Below, piece by piece: positions 1 to 8,210 of a DNA stretch of 64,000 nucleotides. Below the pieces are notes generated by a model. It was given only the letters and a program-made list of their open reading frames with translations. It searched no databases and was not told the DNA's origin. Every line of letters begins with the position of its first letter. The first letter of the stretch is position 1. This DNA is from Bacteroidia bacterium (GTDB lineage Bacteria > Bacteroidota > Bacteroidia > Flavobacteriales > Flavobacteriaceae). The DNA is taken from contig JAUIIU010000004.1 of assembly GCA_030431695.1 (NCBI GenBank), positions 1 through 64,000 on the forward strand. Reading direction: 5' to 3'. The position numbers and the translations under genes were made by a program.

Positions 1-382
1 GCAGGGGAAGCAAATTCAGTACAGCCAGTAACATCCCCGACAATAGACGATTGGTTCTGGACCGATTCATATCCTCAGGGATATGCCTTCTCGTATCCTT
101 TGCAAAAAAGAAAAAGAAGATCGTGATACAGATAAAGATACCGAGCGCAACCTTTTGCAGCATATCGACATACTCCGGATGCATGTCCAGGAAACGCGCG
201 AAGATCAGTGCCACATAGGTCTGAACCATTACAGTAATACAAACCCCGATCGAGAACAAGACCCCTTTCTTTCTTCCTTCCTTCATACTGATCTTGGCTG
301 CCGACATATTAAGTAGCCCGGGAGGGATCACTCCCACAAATGCAGCCAGGAAACCGATTGTGAAATTTAAAAGTAAGGACAT
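1..382 (-). CDS. LysE family translocator, C-terminus missing
   Basis: The start codon is the ATG read leftward from 382, and the frame stays open to the window edge, giving about 127 residues. The N-terminus has a hydrophobic segment followed by GVIPPGLLNMSAAKI, close to the start motif of LysE/RhtB amino-acid exporters, then a second hydrophobic segment (VLFSIGVCITVMVQTYVALIF) and a third around residue 85. Members export amino acids or related metabolites across the inner membrane, but the substrate cannot be read here. It is transcribed away from trmB, which starts at 1089 on the same strand and ends 32 bases upstream, so the two may be co-transcribed. Confidence 0.8.
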   Translation of the reverse strand, partial: MSLLLNFTIGFLAAFVGVIPPGLLNMSAAKISMKEGRKKGVLFSIGVCITVMVQTYVALIFARFLDMHPEYVDMLQKVALGIFICITIFFFFFAKDTRRHIPEDMNRSRTNRLLSGMLLAVLNLLPL

Positions 383-414
383 GAATTGTGGTTGGCCCCG
401 TTAAATTAAAAAAG

Positions 415-1089
415 CTATTTCAATTTGAACCGGATATAGGTGATTTTTTTTCCTTCTTCCAGGTACTGACCCTCGTAATAGGTCTGTATTGATGTTACCT
501 CATCGGGGGAATATTCATTCCCGTATACATCGTGATGGGCGTACTCTATATCGTGACCTAAGCCATGCAGCAATCCCAGGGTATAACCGTGCATGAATTC
601 ACTATCCGTCTTTAAGTGAAGTACGCCATCGGGTTTCAAAATCTCCTTGTATAACTCCAGGAAACTCTTGTTGGTGAGCCTGTGTTTTGTTCGCTTGTAC
701 TTGATCTGAGGATCGGGAAAAGTGATCCAAATCTCTTCCACTTCATTCTCATCAAACAGCCGGTCGAGCAACTCGATCTGGGTCCTCAGAAAACCAACAT
801 TGCCCAGGTTCTCTTCCAACGCTGTCTTTGCTCCTCGCCAAAGCCGTGCTCCCTTGATATCAATTCCAATGAAGTTCTTGCTTGGAAACTTCCTCGCAAG
901 ACTCACACTGTATTCGCCTTTTCCACATCCCAGCTCAAGTACGATGGGGTTGTCATTACCAAAAAAATCGGTTTTCCATTTTCCCTTCAGTTTAAAATCA
1001 CCCGAAAGCACCTCTTTCCTGCCAGGTTGAACAACATTGGAGAAAGTGTCGTTCTCTTTAAATCGTTTCAATTTGTTCTTACTTCCCAA
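415..1089 (-). CDS. trmB: tRNA (guanine-N7-)-methyltransferase TrmB
   Basis: A 224-residue cytoplasmic enzyme that uses S-adenosylmethionine to make m7G at position 46 of tRNAs. The SAM-binding glycine motif ELGCGKG lies at residues 52-58. The family signature near residue 125 reads TFPDPQIKYKRTKHR, a variant of the usual DPWPKKRHHKRR. Length is normal for the family. It is the upstream gene of a possible two-gene unit with the LysE-type exporter. It diverges from the glycosyltransferase at 1168, so the roughly 80 bases between them should hold promoters for both. Confidence 0.95.
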   Translation of the reverse strand: MGSKNKLKRFKENDTFSNVVQPGRKEVLSGDFKLKGKWKTDFFGNDNPIVLELGCGKGEYSVSLARKFPSKNFIGIDIKGARLWRGAKTALEENLGNVGFLRTQIELLDRLFDENEVEEIWITFPDPQIKYKRTKHRLTNKSFLELYKEILKPDGVLHLKTDSEFMHGYTLGLLHGLGHDIEYAHHDVYGNEYSPDEVTSIQTYYEGQYLEEGKKITYIRFKLK

Positions 1090-1150
1090 GTCGTTGATTT
1101 CTTAAAATTTCGGTAAAATTAAGGAAATAATATCCTGCGACTATAATGAG

Positions 1151-1158
1151 TATTTTTG
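1151..1158 (+). promoter_or_regulatory. Bacteroidota -7 promoter element TATTTTTG
   Basis: TATTTTTG matches the TAnnTTTG -7 consensus of the Bacteroidota primary sigma factor. Its last three bases are the TTG that could be read as the start of the glycosyltransferase, which argues for a later start. No -33 TTG is evident at the right distance. Confidence 0.5.
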
Positions 1159-1167
1159 TTTTTAGTC

Positions 1168-2268
1168 GTGAAAGAATTTAACTACAAGTTTGAACGTGTA
1201 AAACGACCCAAAAGGATCCTGGTAGCGCCCCTGCACTGGGGGCTCGGGCATGCAACACGATGTATTCCGCTTATTCGCGAATTAATGAGGATCGGACATG
1301 AGGTTATACTGGCATCCGATGGTGGAGCGCTAAATCTCCTTCGGAAGGAATTCCCGGATCTCACCAGTATCGAACTACCGTCCTACAACATAGAGTACTC
1401 CAAAAAAGGCAGCATGTTCAAATTGAAGTTATTCATGAACTTGCCCCACATCCGCAAAACTATTGGACGAGAGCGAAAAGTAATCAAGAAAATGGTGAAA
1501 GAAGGCCGCATTGACGGGATCATCAGTGACAACCGACTAGGTGTATACTCTAAAAAGGTCCCATCGGTGTTCATCACCCACCAACTGAACGTACTCTCCG
1601 GTAACACCTCCTGGCTCAGCAGTAAAGCACATCAGAAGGTGATCCGGAAATTCGACGAATGCTGGGTGCCGGATATCGAGGGCCCGGGAAACCTGAGCGG
1701 TAAGCTGGGGCACCTGAAAAAACCCTCCTTCTCCGTCAAATATATAGGACTGCTCAGCCGTATGAAGCGAAAGGAATTGCCTGTTGTCTATGATATTCTG
1801 TGCGTGCTCTCCGGCCCGGAACCACAGCGAAGTATGCTGGAGGATAAACTTGTCGGTAGTTTAGATGGAACTGATAAAAAAGTCATGCTTGTCCGTGGTG
1901 TGGTGGAGGAGGAATTCCGCTCCGAGACCAGGAACAATATCACTATCGTCAATTTTCTAACTTCTGAAGGTCTGGAAGAAGTGATCAACCAAAGCGAGTT
2001 GATCATCGCCCGATCGGGGTACACTACCATAATGGATCTTGCAGCTCTTGATAAAAAAGCATTCCTGATCCCGACTCCCGGGCAGTACGAACAGGAATAC
2101 CTGGCCGAGCGACTCAGACTTCAGCGCCTTGTACCAAGTTGTAAACAGGATGAATTCAGTATAGAGAAACTGGCCAAGGTTTCAGATTACAAAAGCCTTT
2201 CGCGATATGAGACCAATTTTAAGCTGCATAATTTATTTCACCTTTTCGAGCGTGAAAGAGAACTCTGA
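1168..2268 (+). CDS. MurG/GT28-like glycosyltransferase
   Basis: About 366 residues. Near the N-terminus is PLHWGLGHATRCIPLI, the glycine-rich nucleotide-sugar loop of GT-B enzymes. Near the C-terminus, SGYTTIMDLAAL and PTPGQYEQEYLAERL resemble the UDP-sugar-binding half of MurG-like proteins. It probably transfers a sugar to a lipid or envelope acceptor; the acceptor is unknown. The TTG at 1156 overlaps a TATTTTTG promoter box, so I prefer GTG at 1168, although either start is possible. Its 3' end overlaps the convergent histidine kinase gene by 36 bases. Confidence 0.75.
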   Translation: MKEFNYKFERVKRPKRILVAPLHWGLGHATRCIPLIRELMRIGHEVILASDGGALNLLRKEFPDLTSIELPSYNIEYSKKGSMFKLKLFMNLPHIRKTIGRERKVIKKMVKEGRIDGIISDNRLGVYSKKVPSVFITHQLNVLSGNTSWLSSKAHQKVIRKFDECWVPDIEGPGNLSGKLGHLKKPSFSVKYIGLLSRMKRKELPVVYDILCVLSGPEPQRSMLEDKLVGSLDGTDKKVMLVRGVVEEEFRSETRNNITIVNFLTSEGLEEVINQSELIIARSGYTTIMDLAALDKKAFLIPTPGQYEQEYLAERLRLQRLVPSCKQDEFSIEKLAKVSDYKSLSRYETNFKLHNLFHLFEREREL

Positions 2269-3276
2269 GCCAATACCAATCTGACTCTCAACATAGATCT
2301 TTTCCTTGTGGGCTTCAACAATATGTTTTACGATCGCAAGACCGAGTCCGCTACCACCTTCTTTCCTGGAACCGCTTTTATCCACCCTAAAGAATCTCTC
2401 GAAAAGCCGTGGAATATTCTCCTTATCGATGCCTTCACCATTGTCCGAAACCCGCACGATCACCTTATTTTTGATCAGGTCTTCGATGCTCACCTCAGTG
2501 GTACCACCAATTTTTCCGTATTTTATTGAATTAACGATTAGGTTGGACAATACCTGCTGAATACGTTCCCGGTCTGCCAGCACCAGAATGCTGTTGGTGT
2601 AGGGCTTGTCGAAGGTAAGGTGGATCTGCTTCTTGGACGCCTTCATTTCGAGCAGGTCGAATACGTTCTGGACCAGTTCTATGATATTGAATTCCTCTTT
2701 GTAAAGGTTGAGATCTCCTACTTCCAGTTTGGTGATCATGTCGAGATCCTTCACAATATAGATCAGTCGTTCCACTCCTTTATTCGCGTTGATGAGGTAC
2801 CGCTTCCGAACGTTCTTATCCTTCATTGCCCCATCCAGCAGGGTAAGGATGTAGCCCTGTACCGTGAACAAGGGGGTTTTAAGCTCGTGCGAAATATTCC
2901 CAATGAACTCCTTACGGTAATTCTCTCTGATCTTCAGGGCTTCGATCTCCAGCTTCTTATCATGCGCAAATCTCTCAACCTCCTTGGTCAGGGTTTCCAT
3001 ATCGGTTGTGATCTGCTGCTCGCTGAAAGTACTTGCATCCAATAGGGCCACATCGTCGTAGATCTTTTTAACCCGTTTGTAAATGAAGCGTTCTACCCTG
3101 AACTGAATGATGAAAAAACTGAAGATATACAAGCCGATGGCGATACCGCCCAGGAACCAGAAGTTGAGTGTATTCGTCAAATAAAAAAAGACACCCAGGG
3201 CGAGTGTCAGAAAAATTGTAATAGCTACCGAAGTATATCCGGCGAACTTATAGGTCTTCTTAAAACTGGTCGACAT
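2233..3276 (-). CDS. PhoR-like sensor histidine kinase
   Basis: A 347-residue inner-membrane kinase. Two membrane segments at about residues 13-35 and 40-58 are separated by only a few residues, so it has almost no periplasmic sensor domain. Then come the dimerization and phosphoacceptor H-box NISHELKTPL with His130, an N-box (SNLIVNSIKYG, about residue 245), the G1 box DNGEGI and the G2 box GSGLGLAI. The start overlaps the stop of the upstream response regulator (TAATG), so the two are co-translated. The short periplasmic loop fits PhoR, which reads phosphate through accessory proteins, but no pst or phoU genes are in the window. Confidence 0.88.
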   Translation of the reverse strand: MSTSFKKTYKFAGYTSVAITIFLTLALGVFFYLTNTLNFWFLGGIAIGLYIFSFFIIQFRVERFIYKRVKKIYDDVALLDASTFSEQQITTDMETLTKEVERFAHDKKLEIEALKIRENYRKEFIGNISHELKTPLFTVQGYILTLLDGAMKDKNVRKRYLINANKGVERLIYIVKDLDMITKLEVGDLNLYKEEFNIIELVQNVFDLLEMKASKKQIHLTFDKPYTNSILVLADRERIQQVLSNLIVNSIKYGKIGGTTEVSIEDLIKNKVIVRVSDNGEGIDKENIPRLFERFFRVDKSGSRKEGGSGLGLAIVKHIVEAHKEKIYVESQIGIGSEFSFTLEKVK

Positions 3277-3959
3277 TATACTACAAACTTATAGCCAACC
3301 CCCTTTACGGTTTTAAAACGTTCGTCCCCGATTTTCTCGCGCAGCTTACGGATGTGCACATCGATGGTTCTTCCGCCTACAACTACTTCATTACCCCAAA
3401 CCCTGTCCAGGATATCTTCTCGCTTGAATACTTTCCCGGGTTTCGACGCAAGAAGGGCCAGCAATTCAAATTCTTTCCTTGGCAAGATGATCTCCTGTTT
3501 TCCTTTCAGGATCTTGTACTCTTCCCTGTTTATGGTCAAGTTACCAATTTTTATCAAACTATCCTCTTCGGAAGTTTCCTTGAATCGCCTCAATAATGCC
3601 TTCACTTTACTTATAAGGACCTTCGGCTTGATGGGTTTGGTGATATAATCGTCGGCCCCGGCCTCAAAGCCGGCCACTTGTGAATAATCTTCTCCCCTGG
3701 CCGTAAGGAATGTGATCACGGTTTCGGAGAGTTCCGGGATCGCCCTTATTTTTTCACAGGCTTCAATCCCGTCCATTTCAGGCATCATAACATCGAGGAT
3801 GATCAGATGCGGTTTTTGCTTCTTTGACTGTGCTATAGCTTCTACACCATTTTCTGCAGTAATGACCTGGTATCCTTCCGAAGAGAGGTTATACCCAATG
3901 ATCTCGAGGATATCCGGTTCGTCATCTACCAGTAAAATTCGAGTGTCTCTTTTCTTCAT
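3276..3959 (-). CDS. PhoB/OmpR-family response regulator
   Basis: A 227-residue DNA-binding regulator paired with the kinase that follows it. The receiver domain occupies residues 1-125, with acidic pocket VDDE at 11-14, phosphoacceptor Asp56 (LDVMMPEMDG) and the conserved Lys in TKPIKP near 108. Residues 130-225 form a winged-helix OmpR/PhoB domain, ending with the typical GRTIDVHIRKLREKIG and VKGVGYKF motifs. Whether the pair responds to phosphate or to another envelope signal cannot be decided from sequence. The AT-rich gap at 3960-4167 holds its promoter and that of the divergent LuxE-like gene. Confidence 0.92.
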   Translation of the reverse strand: MKKRDTRILLVDDEPDILEIIGYNLSSEGYQVITAENGVEAIAQSKKQKPHLIILDVMMPEMDGIEACEKIRAIPELSETVITFLTARGEDYSQVAGFEAGADDYITKPIKPKVLISKVKALLRRFKETSEEDSLIKIGNLTINREEYKILKGKQEIILPRKEFELLALLASKPGKVFKREDILDRVWGNEVVVGGRTIDVHIRKLREKIGDERFKTVKGVGYKFVV

Positions 3960-4116
3960 TTTTTAAATGAACTTTAATAAAGGTTAAAGATACTACTAAT
4001 TCGTTTTTTAAAGTAAAAGCCACCAATTAATAACAATTAAGTAACATTTACCGAAATGCCCTTAAATCAATGCCAGTGTCGAATTGTTCCATTTCCTGAA
4101 GTGCAGAATGAATCAT

Positions 4117-4148
4117 TTGAAATGCGGCAGGTTTATTCCGTAACTTTG
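4117..4148 (+). promoter_or_regulatory. Bacteroidota-type promoter of the LuxE-like gene
   Basis: TTG at 4117-4119, then 21 bases, then TAACTTTG at 4141-4148: both halves of the Bacteroidota promoter at the expected spacing. It lies 19 bases before the ATG at 4168 and probably drives the three-gene unit to 6705. Confidence 0.65.
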
Positions 4149-4167
4149 ACTTGAGTTTCTCAACCAA

Positions 4168-5145
4168 ATGATCCAGGAGGACGAAATATTTTCCATAGAT
4201 TCTTCGGAATCTTTTGAACAGGCTGCATTGGAGACCTTTCGCTACCAATATTCGAATGTCTTAGTTTACCGAAATTTCTGCGATGCGCTGGGAGTCGATA
4301 TTGCTTCAGTAAATAAATCCAGTGACATTCCTTTTCTACCTGTTCAATTCTTTACTTCGGAAAAGGTCATGGCAGATGGTCTCAAACCACAGATCACTTT
4401 CACAAGCAGTGGTACGACCGGGAGTACCAGGGCCAGGCATTATGTCACCAACCCGGAACTGTACCGAAAAAGTTTCCTGCAAGCCTTCCGAAGAGCATAT
4501 GGCGACCCCAAAGAATTCGCAATCCTGGCACTACTGCCCTCCTATCTTGAGCGGAAAGGTTCTTCCCTGGTGTATATGGTGGATCACCTCATCCGGGAAA
4601 GCGAACATCCTGCAAGCGGTTTCTATCTCACCGAACTTGACAAACTTGCAAAGACACTCAACGAACTGGAAGCTTCAGGAACTAAGACCCTGCTTCTGGG
4701 TGTATCCTTCGCCCTGCTGGACCTGGTGGCACAACATTCCTTCAACCTAAGCCATACCATCGTCATGGAAACCGGGGGCATGAAAGGCCGACGAAAAGAA
4801 ATGATACGGGAAGAGCTTCATCAGGTGCTGAAAACAGGCTTCGGTATCTCCAAAATACACAGCGAATACGGCATGACCGAATTGCTGTCGCAGGCATACA
4901 GCAAAGGAGATGGGATCTTTAGCTGTCCACCATGGATGAAGATCATGACCCGCGACCCTGAAGATCCCTTCACCTATATTGAGGAAAAGACTGGCGGGGT
5001 CAATGTGATCGACCTGGCGAACAGGTACTCATGTTCCTTCATCGCCACCCAGGACCTGGGACGATGTTTTTACGATGGTAGTTTTGAAATTTTAGGTAGA
5101 TTTGACACCAGTGATATCCGAGGATGTAATTTAATGGCAATTTAA
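4168..5145 (+). CDS. LuxE/PaaK-like acyl-activating enzyme (ANL superfamily)
   Basis: 325 residues, similar to acyl-protein synthetases such as LuxE and to the adenylating core of phenylacetate-CoA ligase. The phosphate-binding loop TSSGTTGSTRARH is at about residues 79-91, and the HSEYGMTEL motif near residue 235 matches the conserved A5 motif of ANL enzymes. The protein is short and probably lacks the full mobile C-terminal domain. It should form acyl-adenylates and pass the acyl group to a thiol or protein; substrate and acceptor are unknown. Its stop overlaps the start of the next gene (TAATG), which suggests a shared task with the transglutaminase-fold protein. Confidence 0.78.
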   Translation: MIQEDEIFSIDSSESFEQAALETFRYQYSNVLVYRNFCDALGVDIASVNKSSDIPFLPVQFFTSEKVMADGLKPQITFTSSGTTGSTRARHYVTNPELYRKSFLQAFRRAYGDPKEFAILALLPSYLERKGSSLVYMVDHLIRESEHPASGFYLTELDKLAKTLNELEASGTKTLLLGVSFALLDLVAQHSFNLSHTIVMETGGMKGRRKEMIREELHQVLKTGFGISKIHSEYGMTELLSQAYSKGDGIFSCPPWMKIMTRDPEDPFTYIEEKTGGVNVIDLANRYSCSFIATQDLGRCFYDGSFEILGRFDTSDIRGCNLMAI

Positions 5146-6179
5146 TGAACCTTTCTCCGAAAAAAAATGCGAATGGCTGCCTTTGGACCGTGGTCATGTT
5201 CATCGTACTGTTCGTTTCTTTCGGGGTGATCACCATTTCCCTGGACCTTCCCGTTTTGATCACTTTGATGATCTCTGTAGGTGCGGCTATATTTATCGCC
5301 CTTAAACTTGTTGGAAGACCCAAATTAGGGAGCGTGATCGGAAGTTTTGTGGTTGCACTCTTCGTAATGGGGATCTTTGGCGCATTCCTGGGTTTCCTGT
5401 TGGGATCGCTGGATATTGAATCGCCTCAAACTACCTTTAAAAAGGAAGAAGGAGTATATAAGACTTATCGTCACCAGGGGGCAGATTCGGTCGAGGTCTT
5501 TGCAGCCAACAGGGTGTGGCGTGACAACTTCGGGAACGATTTCAGTGCGACTCTTGCTGTACGGGTGGCTGACTATCTCCGACTGAGAAACCATATCGAT
5601 ACATACAAACCCCCTAGCAGCAGGAACTTCTGGGGTAACCTCTACGATTATATTGAAAAAACAGACCGCCCCGCCCTGGATATCATAATCGATAATTTCA
5701 AAACCATACAGCGCGAAGAGCAACTCAACCAAATGGAATTCGCCGAAATGGTAGTTACCTGTATCCAGGACATACCGTACTCTTTTGTATTCCAGGCAGA
5801 GTGCGAGGACCCAAGCGTTTATGAGTATGACATCCGCAGCTTACTTGAAGACTGCCCGGAATGCTGCGTGGGGAACGTTATGTACGGAATTCAGAACCCT
5901 GTATCCTTTATGCAGAATCTCAAAGGCGACTGCGATACCCGTACCGTTATGATCTATTCCATCCTCAAATCATTCAATTATGACGTCGCCATACTCAACA
6001 GCGAATTCTATCGGCATTCCATACTGGGCATCAACCTGCCTGCTTCGGGCTATTCTAAGATACACAACGGAAAAAAATACATGCTCTGGGAAACCACGGC
6101 GAAATATTATTCGGCGGGAAACATTCCTACCACCTATAACGACATCTCCTATTGGGACGTCGTCTTAACCAGCAAATAA
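5145..6179 (+). CDS. membrane-anchored transglutaminase-fold protein
   Basis: 344 residues. Three membrane segments at about 12-31, 34-55 and 62-87 anchor a soluble domain. Within it, KGDCDTRT (Cys263), YRHSILGI (His291) and LWETTAKY (Glu316) have the order and spacing of a transglutaminase-like cysteine protease triad, with Glu where Asp is usual. A Cys-rich patch (DCPECC, about 237-241) precedes the core. I infer a peptidase or acyl-transfer role at the membrane; no substrate is indicated. It sits between a LuxE-like acyl-activating enzyme (overlapping by one base) and a DUF350 protein 7 bases downstream. Confidence 0.65.
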   Translation: MNLSPKKNANGCLWTVVMFIVLFVSFGVITISLDLPVLITLMISVGAAIFIALKLVGRPKLGSVIGSFVVALFVMGIFGAFLGFLLGSLDIESPQTTFKKEEGVYKTYRHQGADSVEVFAANRVWRDNFGNDFSATLAVRVADYLRLRNHIDTYKPPSSRNFWGNLYDYIEKTDRPALDIIIDNFKTIQREEQLNQMEFAEMVVTCIQDIPYSFVFQAECEDPSVYEYDIRSLLEDCPECCVGNVMYGIQNPVSFMQNLKGDCDTRTVMIYSILKSFNYDVAILNSEFYRHSILGINLPASGYSKIHNGKKYMLWETTAKYYSAGNIPTTYNDISYWDVVLTSK

Positions 6180-6186
6180 GCACATT

Positions 6187-6705
6187 ATGAACAGTAAATT
6201 ACTCACCCTGGCCATTATCGAAGTCCTCATCTCCATCGGTGTAACCGTGGCGATCATCTTTGTGTCCTTCAAGATCCTTAAATTCCTGTTCTTCAGAAAT
6301 TCGGACCTCAGAGGAGACAATATGGCCTTTACCATATTCACTTCGGGAATCGTGTTGTCCATCGGACTCATACTTAGCGAGATCCTTCCATCCATCACAA
6401 ACGTGATCCGGTTGAGTACTACACAAACCGAAACCCTCGACACGGTAACCATTGTTTCCTATTCGGGCTTATACCTTGGAATCGGGTTTATGATGGCGGT
6501 TTTCATAAACGTATCGGCCTTCCTGCTGTTCTCAATCCTCACCCGTGGTATCAACGAGTTCAAGGAGATCCAGCAAAATAACGTGTCCGTGGCCATACTG
6601 GTAGTTGCAATACTGCTCAGCATCACGATAATTGTGAAGGAAAGTATTGCCCTGCTCATCAGTGCACTTATTCCTTATCCGGAAATGACAACTTTTTTAC
6701 AGTAG
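6187..6705 (+). CDS. DUF350 family membrane protein
   Basis: 172 residues with four or five hydrophobic segments. The DNMAFTIFTSGIVLSIGLI stretch is the DUF350 signature (compare E. coli YjfL), and a second, weaker copy of the same two-helix unit follows. The biochemical role of DUF350 is not known; members are inner-membrane proteins often placed next to ATP-grasp, PspA-like or transglutaminase genes. Here it closes the unit that begins with the LuxE-like enzyme at 4168, and a terminator-like hairpin follows at 6798. Confidence 0.72.
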   Translation: MNSKLLTLAIIEVLISIGVTVAIIFVSFKILKFLFFRNSDLRGDNMAFTIFTSGIVLSIGLILSEILPSITNVIRLSTTQTETLDTVTIVSYSGLYLGIGFMMAVFINVSAFLLFSILTRGINEFKEIQQNNVSVAILVVAILLSITIIVKESIALLISALIPYPEMTTFLQ

Positions 6706-6797
6706 GATGTAAAGAAACAGTAAATAGTCCGACCAATTTAACATGACGATGAAGCTATGTTAAAGATAGATTCATAATTGGTTGGTTAGTTAATGAT

Positions 6798-6828
6798 GAA
6801 GCCCTGCGGTAATCTACTGCAGGGCTTC
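6798..6828. terminator. bidirectional terminator-like hairpin
   Basis: A perfect 10-base inverted repeat (6798-6807 with 6819-6828, GAAGCCCTGC) separated by 11 bases lies between the convergent DUF350 and tyrS genes. The flanking T-run is weak, so termination is inferred from position and stem strength. Confidence 0.6.
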
Positions 6829-6834
6829 TATACT

Positions 6835-8133
6835 CTAAGTGATGGTGAGGATGAAATAATTCTTTTTCCCTCTCTGAAGAAGTACAAACTTATTATTGAT
6901 TAGGTCGTTTTTCCCGATCACATAATCTTCTGCAACCTTCTCCTTATTCACCGAAATTGAATTCTCCTTCAATGCTCTCCTGGCTTCGCCATTCGATTTA
7001 AGGAAACCGCTTTTTTCGGCGAGGGCTGCGATTATGTCGAGCCCGTTCTCAATTTCTGCTGAAGGTATATCCATTTGCGGAACCCCGTCGAAAACATCGA
7101 GGAAGGTTGCCTCATCCAGTGATTTCAGATCATCGGAAGTAGAACGCCCGAAGAGGATCTCCGATGCCTTCACCGCGTTCTCGTACTCGGTCTCGTCGTG
7201 TACTGTGATGGTCACTTCTTGTGCAAGTCGCTTTTGAAGCAATCTCATATGAGGTGCTTCCCTGTGTTCGGCTATCAAACCATCTATGGTCGGTTTGTCC
7301 AGGAAGGTGAAGATCTTAATATATTTCTCGGCATCCTCATCACTGGTATTTAACCAGTACTGGTAGAATTTGTAGGGAGAGGTTCTTTTGGCGTCCAGCC
7401 ATACATTTCCGCCTTCACTTTTCCCAAATTTACTTCCATCGCTCTTGGTGATCAGTGGACAGGTGAGCGCGTATCCCTTTCCACCGCCTATCCTTCGGAT
7501 CAGTTCGGTGCCCGTGGTGATATTTCCCCATTGGTCGCTTCCACCCATCTGCAGCGTGCAGTTCTGGTGATTGTACAGGTGCAGGAAATCGTATCCCTGG
7601 ACCAGTTGGTATGTGAATTCGGTGAAGGACATTCCTTCGGTGTCATCGCCACTTATCCGGTTCCTGACCGAATCCTTGGCCATCATATAGTTCACCGTGA
7701 TATGTTTCCCCACGTCGCGGATAAAGCCCAGGAAGCTGAACTCCTTCATCCAGTCGTAGTTGTTCACCATCACGGCTTCGTTATCTTCTCCTGAACTAAA
7801 ATCAAGGAATTGAGATAGCTGCGCACGTACACACTCCTGGTTATGGCGAAGTGTTTCCTCGTTCAGCAGGTTTCTTTCCGAAGATTTCCCGGAAGGATCC
7901 CCGATCATCCCCGTGGCACCACCAACAAGTGCAACAGGTTTGTGTCCGCACCTTTGGAAGAAAGCGAGCATCATGATAGGAACCAGGTTCCCGATGTGCA
8001 GTGAATCGGCCGTGGGGTCAAACCCGATATAGGCAGACCGCATCTGTTCCATCAGGTGTTCTTCGGTCTCGGGCATCACATCGTGTATCATGCCCCTCCA
8101 TTTCAGTTCCTCAACAAAGTTTTTAAGCGCCAT
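6835..8133 (-). CDS. tyrS: tyrosyl-tRNA synthetase
   Basis: A 432-residue class I aminoacyl-tRNA synthetase that charges tRNA-Tyr. [15 protein letters not shown] carries the HIGH-type motif, and [12 protein letters not shown] is the KMSKS equivalent. The C-terminal roughly 65 residues form an S4 RNA-binding domain. I place the start at the ATG at 8133 (MALKNF): the upstream in-frame TTG at 8151 lies inside a TATATTTG promoter box. It is flanked by a convergent DUF350 gene and a divergent epimerase gene. Confidence 0.96.
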   Translation of the reverse strand: MALKNFVEELKWRGMIHDVMPETEEHLMEQMRSAYIGFDPTADSLHIGNLVPIMMLAFFQRCGHKPVALVGGATGMIGDPSGKSSERNLLNEETLRHNQECVRAQLSQFLDFSSGEDNEAVMVNNYDWMKEFSFLGFIRDVGKHITVNYMMAKDSVRNRISGDDTEGMSFTEFTYQLVQGYDFLHLYNHQNCTLQMGGSDQWGNITTGTELIRRIGGGKGYALTCPLITKSDGSKFGKSEGGNVWLDAKRTSPYKFYQYWLNTSDEDAEKYIKIFTFLDKPTIDGLIAEHREAPHMRLLQKRLAQEVTITVHDETEYENAVKASEILFGRSTSDDLKSLDEATFLDVFDGVPQMDIPSAEIENGLDIIAALAEKSGFLKSNGEARRALKENSISVNKEKVAEDYVIGKNDLINNKFVLLQRGKKNYFILTIT

Positions 8134-8148
8134 TTTTAACAATTTCAG

Positions 8149-8156
8149 CAAATATA
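8149..8156 (-). promoter_or_regulatory. -7 promoter element TATATTTG of tyrS
   Basis: Read on the minus strand, 8156-8149 is TATATTTG, an exact TAnnTTTG match, 15 bases before the ATG of tyrS. It shows that the in-frame TTG at 8151 is promoter sequence and not the start codon. Confidence 0.55.
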
Positions 8157-8210
8157 ACCTGAAGCCCTAAAAGGAGAAAAGAATACTTTAAAAAAGACTA
8201 TTTTTATGCA

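Noticed and set aside
4048-4248. A possible 66-residue gene on the minus strand before the LuxE-like gene
   Set aside because: It overlaps the LuxE-like start and the consensus promoter of that gene, and has no recognised motif or neighbour support.
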